From: JBKEBQ01 sp047973225
Lineage (GTDB): Bacteria > Bacillota_I > Bacilli_A > Erysipelotrichales > Erysipelotrichaceae
DNA length: 16,662 nucleotides
Assembly: GCA_047973225.1 (NCBI GenBank)
Contig: JBKEBQ010000042.1
Location: 1 to 16,662, forward strand
Direction: 5' to 3'
In this document: positions 13,969 through 16,662 of the stretch, piece after piece
How positions within the stretch are numbered: position 1 is the first letter of the stretch
How the letters are laid out: every line of letters starts with the position of its first letter
Position numbers and translations under genes: made by a program
Notes under the pieces: model-generated
The model's database searches: none
What the model was told of the DNA's origin: nothing
The model's input: the letters and a program-made list of their open reading frames with translations, nothing else

Positions 13969-14783
13969 TATTTACGCTCCTTTAAAAGCAAACCAATGGC
14001 ATCTGCTACACTTTCCACAATCACTTCTCCGTATTCCTTAACTGCTTCTTTTGCGTTGTCCATCACAAAAGTGTTTTTAAACATTTTAAACATCGGGATA
14101 TCATTTTCACCATCACCGATTACTGCCACTTCATCAGGCTGAAGTCCACGATGTTCTAATAACTTATGAATCGCTGTTCCTTTATTAATTCCTTTGGTTG
14201 TTAATTCGACAAAATGAGCATACGTTATTGAAATTTCGAATTTATCTCCATATCGTTTCGACAACTCACGCACAATATCCTGTGGACTTTCTTCCTTTGT
14301 ATAAAGTGAAACTTTTACAATGCCGTCTTTTGGCTCACTTAAATAATCCAACAAACTTCGCTTACTAATTACTCCCGCACGCTCCATTACCCTTATTGCG
14401 CCTTGCCAAAATGGTGATTTAGGTTTCGTATCAGAAAAATAAAAATTACCATGGTCATCAGCAACAAAAGGATAGATATCATCTGGATATGACATCTGAA
14501 TCTTTTTCATCATTTCATAAATTTCTTGAGAATTTAAATTCATCTCATAAATTTTTTTGTCATCCGCCAAAACGGTTCCCCCATTATTTCCAATATAGTC
14601 CATATCAAATTGAAGCGTTGGTTTCATTTGTGTATAGTATATCCCCAGATCTCTACCTGTCACAATGCCAAATTCAATACCTTCTTTTTTTAGATGGTGA
14701 ATTGCTTCGATATCTCGTTGGTTAAACTGTAAATTCTTATCTAATAAAGTTCCATCTAAATCACTTAAAAATAATTTTATCAT
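13968..14783 (-). CDS. Cof-type HAD hydrolase, upstream copy
   Basis: This 271-residue HAD-IIB phosphatase has Asp8 and Asp10 in SDLDGTLLD, Thr42 in IVTGRD, Lys201 in TTKGINKGTA and Asp224/Asp228 in IGDGENDIPMF, all as expected for an active enzyme. The cap domain (about 82-195) contains YPFVADDHGNFYF. It overlaps the preceding membrane-protein gene by four bases (ATGA) and the following HAD gene by one, so three proteins are probably made together. The specific substrate is not inferable. Given the sugar-phosphate genes elsewhere in the window, a sugar-phosphate phosphatase role is plausible but unproven. Confidence 0.91.
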   Translation of the reverse strand: MIKLFLSDLDGTLLDKNLQFNQRDIEAIHHLKKEGIEFGIVTGRDLGIYYTQMKPTLQFDMDYIGNNGGTVLADDKKIYEMNLNSQEIYEMMKKIQMSYPDDIYPFVADDHGNFYFSDTKPKSPFWQGAIRVMERAGVISKRSLLDYLSEPKDGIVKVSLYTKEESPQDIVRELSKRYGDKFEISITYAHFVELTTKGINKGTAIHKLLEHRGLQPDEVAVIGDGENDIPMFKMFKNTFVMDNAKEAVKEYGEVIVESVADAIGLLLKERK

Positions 14784-15307
14784 TTTCTTTTCTTCCTTTT
14801 TTGTTGATGTGCACTTACGCGCTCCTTCAATACTATACCTATTTTTTTCGGTAGTTGCAATTTTGTTGATGATGTAGATAATCGAATTTCATAATGACCC
14901 AATAACCCATTTGTTTCATTCATATCTCTTACGTTATGAAATTGATAAGCTTCTGCATTATAAAAAAATTCATTTTTCGTAAAAAGAATCGTTCTTCGAA
15001 CAACGAATTCACCAATCAATGAAAAAAAACAGAGTATGATAAATATGTACGCACTAAAGGTAAGTAACTCCATATCATTTTGCACTTCCCATAACGCTGC
15101 CATGGTTGCTAAAATCATGGCAGTCACACATATGAAAACCCATACACTGGATTTTGAAACCACTTCAATGTCTTCTTCCTTTTCTTTTGCGTATGCCTTT
15201 TTTGCTTCACGATCTTCCATATACCCTTTTACACTTTGAAATGCCATGAATACGCCATAACCGATTATTGCAATCGCCATTAATATTCTTATTACATCTG
15301 TATACAC
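14780..15307 (-). CDS. Membrane protein with three predicted helices and a cytoplasmic tail, function unknown
   Basis: This 175-residue protein has hydrophobic segments at about 4-24, 54-74 and 80-102. A highly charged loop (EDREAKKAYAKEKEEDIE, about 31-48) separates the first two, and the basic C-terminus ends QQKRKKRK. Residues 105-160 (RRTILFTKNEFFYNAEAYQFHNVRDM, then HYEIRL and KLQLPKKIGIVL) look like a small beta-domain of the bacterial PH-like type seen in DUF5673-like proteins. That reading is by pattern only. The start is GTG at 15307 with AGGAAGG about 11 nt upstream, a long spacing, so the exact start is uncertain. It overlaps the first HAD gene by ATGA and heads the operon. No consensus -35 was found upstream; a TATAAA lies at about 15338-15343. 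Confidence 0.75.
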   Translation of the reverse strand: MYTDVIRILMAIAIIGYGVFMAFQSVKGYMEDREAKKAYAKEKEEDIEVVSKSSVWVFICVTAMILATMAALWEVQNDMELLTFSAYIFIILCFFSLIGEFVVRRTILFTKNEFFYNAEAYQFHNVRDMNETNGLLGHYEIRLSTSSTKLQLPKKIGIVLKERVSAHQQKRKKRK

Positions 15308-15381
15308 GCTATCATATTCCTTCCTATTATTTTCTTTTATTTTATACCATCCTTTAATGCTTCTAGCACTGATGCATATAT

Positions 15382-15404
15382 AAAAAGCATTAAAAATGCT
15401 TTTT
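15382..15404 (-). terminator. Rho-independent terminator of the second deoC-family gene
   Basis: AAAAAGCAT (15382-15390) pairs with ATGCTTTTT (15396-15404) around a 5-nt loop. On the minus strand it is followed by T-rich sequence. It starts within the TAA stop codon of the gene that ends at 15404. Confidence 0.8.
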
Positions 15405-16144
15405 TAGTAATTATCTTTAGCTTCTTTTTCTTTTTGGGCACCTAAAACAACTGGTGTTGACTTATAGCCAATCCCCATACGATCAATGCCCATATCAATT
15501 AATTTTAAAAAGTGTTCTCTTGTGCGAATACAACCACTACCCTTTATCTTCGTTTTCCCTTCAACTGCATCCATCATCGCTTTAATCACTTCATAACTTG
15601 CTCCGCAAGTTGTTCTTCCTGTTAAAAAACCAGTACTTGTTTTCACAAAATCAACACCTGCTTCAACCGCACACAAACAAGCTTTTGTTACTTCTTTTAT
15701 AGTAAGCGCATCCGTTTCTAAAATAACTTTTACTGCTACATTATATTTATGACAAACATCTGCTACCGCCTTCATATCTGTGGTTACCGCTTTCCACATA
15801 CCACTGCGTATCCATCCGTAATTAGCAACAACATCTAATTCTGCAATAGCACTTGCATATTGCTTAAGAATCAATTCTGCTTGTGCAACCTTTGATTCTG
15901 TAGCACTTGTTCCAAAAGGAAAATCACATACTGGACATACTTTGCTCATTGTCCCCTCGCACATAGATGCTGCCATCTCAACCGATGCTGGGTTGACACA
16001 AACGCTAATGCATCCATAATCAATCCCTTCTTGTATATGTTGTTTGATTTCTTCTTGACTAAATTCAGGTTTTAATACCGAATGATCAATAAATCGTGCT
16101 AATTCTTGTCTACTCATTTTACTAGCTTTTTTGTTGGGCTTCAT
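15404..16144 (-). CDS. deoC: DeoC-family class I aldolase (deoxyribose-phosphate aldolase), stand-alone copy
   Basis: This 246-residue aldolase has IDHSVLKPE near the start (19-27), Asp104 in ELDVVANYG, the VILETD strand and Schiff-base Lys168 in FVKTSTGF. The relay lysine is Lys201 in KIKGSGCIRT. That motif is usually KAAGGIRT, so the phosphate-binding loop is altered to KGSGC, a real difference from the first DeoC. NPASVEMAA matches the canonical VCVNP segment better than the operon copy does. Although the frame is open to 16216, GAAGG close to the ATG at 16144 and a promoter at 16197-16169 rule out the longer form. The gene is monocistronic. With ordinary DeoC features but no nucleoside genes nearby, it could be the housekeeping deoxyribose enzyme. 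Confidence 0.88.
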   Translation of the reverse strand: MKPNKKASKMSRQELARFIDHSVLKPEFSQEEIKQHIQEGIDYGCISVCVNPASVEMAASMCEGTMSKVCPVCDFPFGTSATESKVAQAELILKQYASAIAELDVVANYGWIRSGMWKAVTTDMKAVADVCHKYNVAVKVILETDALTIKEVTKACLCAVEAGVDFVKTSTGFLTGRTTCGASYEVIKAMMDAVEGKTKIKGSGCIRTREHFLKLIDMGIDRMGIGYKSTPVVLGAQKEKEAKDNY

Positions 16145-16168
16145 AAAATACCTTCTCTTTCTAACCAC

Positions 16169-16197
16169 AGTATAGAGAAGATAATAAAAAACGTCAA
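16169..16197 (-). promoter_or_regulatory. Promoter of the stand-alone deoC-family gene
   Basis: On the minus strand TTGACG (16197-16192) and TATACT (16174-16169) are separated by exactly 17 bp. Transcription would start about 18-20 nt before the ATG at 16144. Confidence 0.82.
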
Positions 16198-16662
16198 CAA
16201 AACCATTTACATTCATTCAGTAATAATTCAAAAGTTTTCTCATTTGACGATAATCAATTTTTTTTACCTTTTATTTCATTCATAAAAGAAGTCGTAATAA
16301 TTCCATTGAAGTTCTCAATGCACTATCTATATAACTTTACATGTAATTCCCACCATATACGCAACAGCTTAAAACTACTGTCTTCCATAATTTTAATGAA
16401 GACATCAATGTAACAATTGCAACTGACTTTTCTTCTAAATAATCAATCAAAACATAAATGCTGTTCCACCATCATGCGCAAAAAAAGCACACTACCCGTC
16501 AATGTCCGAAATCAATTTTGATGGACTTTTTGTGTTCGTGATTAAGTTTTTTAACTTTTCAAAATCTCTACAAATACTTGATTCCGATTCGTTTAACAAT
16601 TGCTATACTTAATATTTCTTTATGTAGTATAAACAATAAACAAAATAACTAGCCCCTAGAAC
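16198..16662. other. 465-nt gap with no recognisable gene
   Basis: No reading frame with a ribosome binding site was found on either strand. One weak terminator-like hairpin lies on the plus strand: GTCC (16504-16507) pairs with GGAC (16523-16526), with inner ATCAA/TTGAT, followed by five T. A second imperfect repeat GTCTTCCAT/ATGAAGAC lies near 16380-16404 without a T-run. The stretch is AT-rich and could be decayed coding DNA, but nothing identifiable remains. Confidence 0.5.

Noticed and set aside
11600..16661. Short GC-rich word GCCCCTAGA occurs near 11600 and again at the right edge of the window (about 16652).
   Set aside because: Nine to ten bases with no further flanking identity and no associated element; too short to call an attachment site or IS end.
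1..16662. CRISPR array, rRNA or tRNA genes.
   Set aside because: No regularly spaced repeats and no tRNA or rRNA signature sequences were seen on either strand.

Overview
This window comes from a low-GC Gram-positive (Firmicutes-like) genome. The evidence is AT-rich DNA, strong AGGAGG-type ribosome binding sites, TGA used as a stop, a mannose-family PTS and Rho-independent terminators. The gene mix (GntR/HutC-regulated sugar operon, cupin-type glucose-6-phosphate isomerase, Cof-type phosphatases, IS110 traces) would fit an Erysipelotrichia-type gut organism, but that placement is a guess. Nearly every gene is on the minus strand.

Right to left in transcription order: a monocistronic deoC-family aldolase (16144-15404) has its own consensus promoter and terminator. 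Next is a tightly overlapping three-gene operon of a membrane protein and two Cof-type HAD phosphatases (15307-13177). A small winged-helix-like membrane protein follows (13089-12769). A fossil insertion sequence then occupies about 12122-12742: a structured, U-tract-terminated RNA-like segment on the plus strand sits directly in front of the first codons of an IS110-type transposase that is now broken. An orphan 117-residue protein with a strong terminator comes next (12030-11677).

The central part is sugar metabolism. manA (11479-10541) has a promoter flanked by a perfect 20-bp palindrome. It is followed by a four-gene mannose-family PTS operon, IIA-IIB-IIC-IID (10330-7555), a small membrane protein (7482-7174) and an unusual 357-residue transaldolase homologue (7029-5956). 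A lone plus-strand GT14-type glycosyltransferase (4990-5841) interrupts the minus-strand run. To its left a compact operon reads leftward from a TTGACA promoter: cupin-type glucose-6-phosphate isomerase, a 580-residue protein joining a degenerate kinase-like domain to a mannose-6-phosphate isomerase, a GntR/UTRA regulator, a DeoC aldolase, an RmlD-like SDR, and nanE (cut by the window edge).

The two sugar-phosphate isomerase loci share an identical 16-bp sequence containing a 14-bp palindrome. It overlaps the -10 region in the cPGI operon and abuts the -35 of manA, so the local GntR protein probably controls both. A plausible reading is that the PTS brings in a hexose or amino-sugar as its 6-phosphate, isomerases and epimerases interconvert it, and the transaldolase/DeoC-type lyases cut it. 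The actual substrate is not evident from the sequence.
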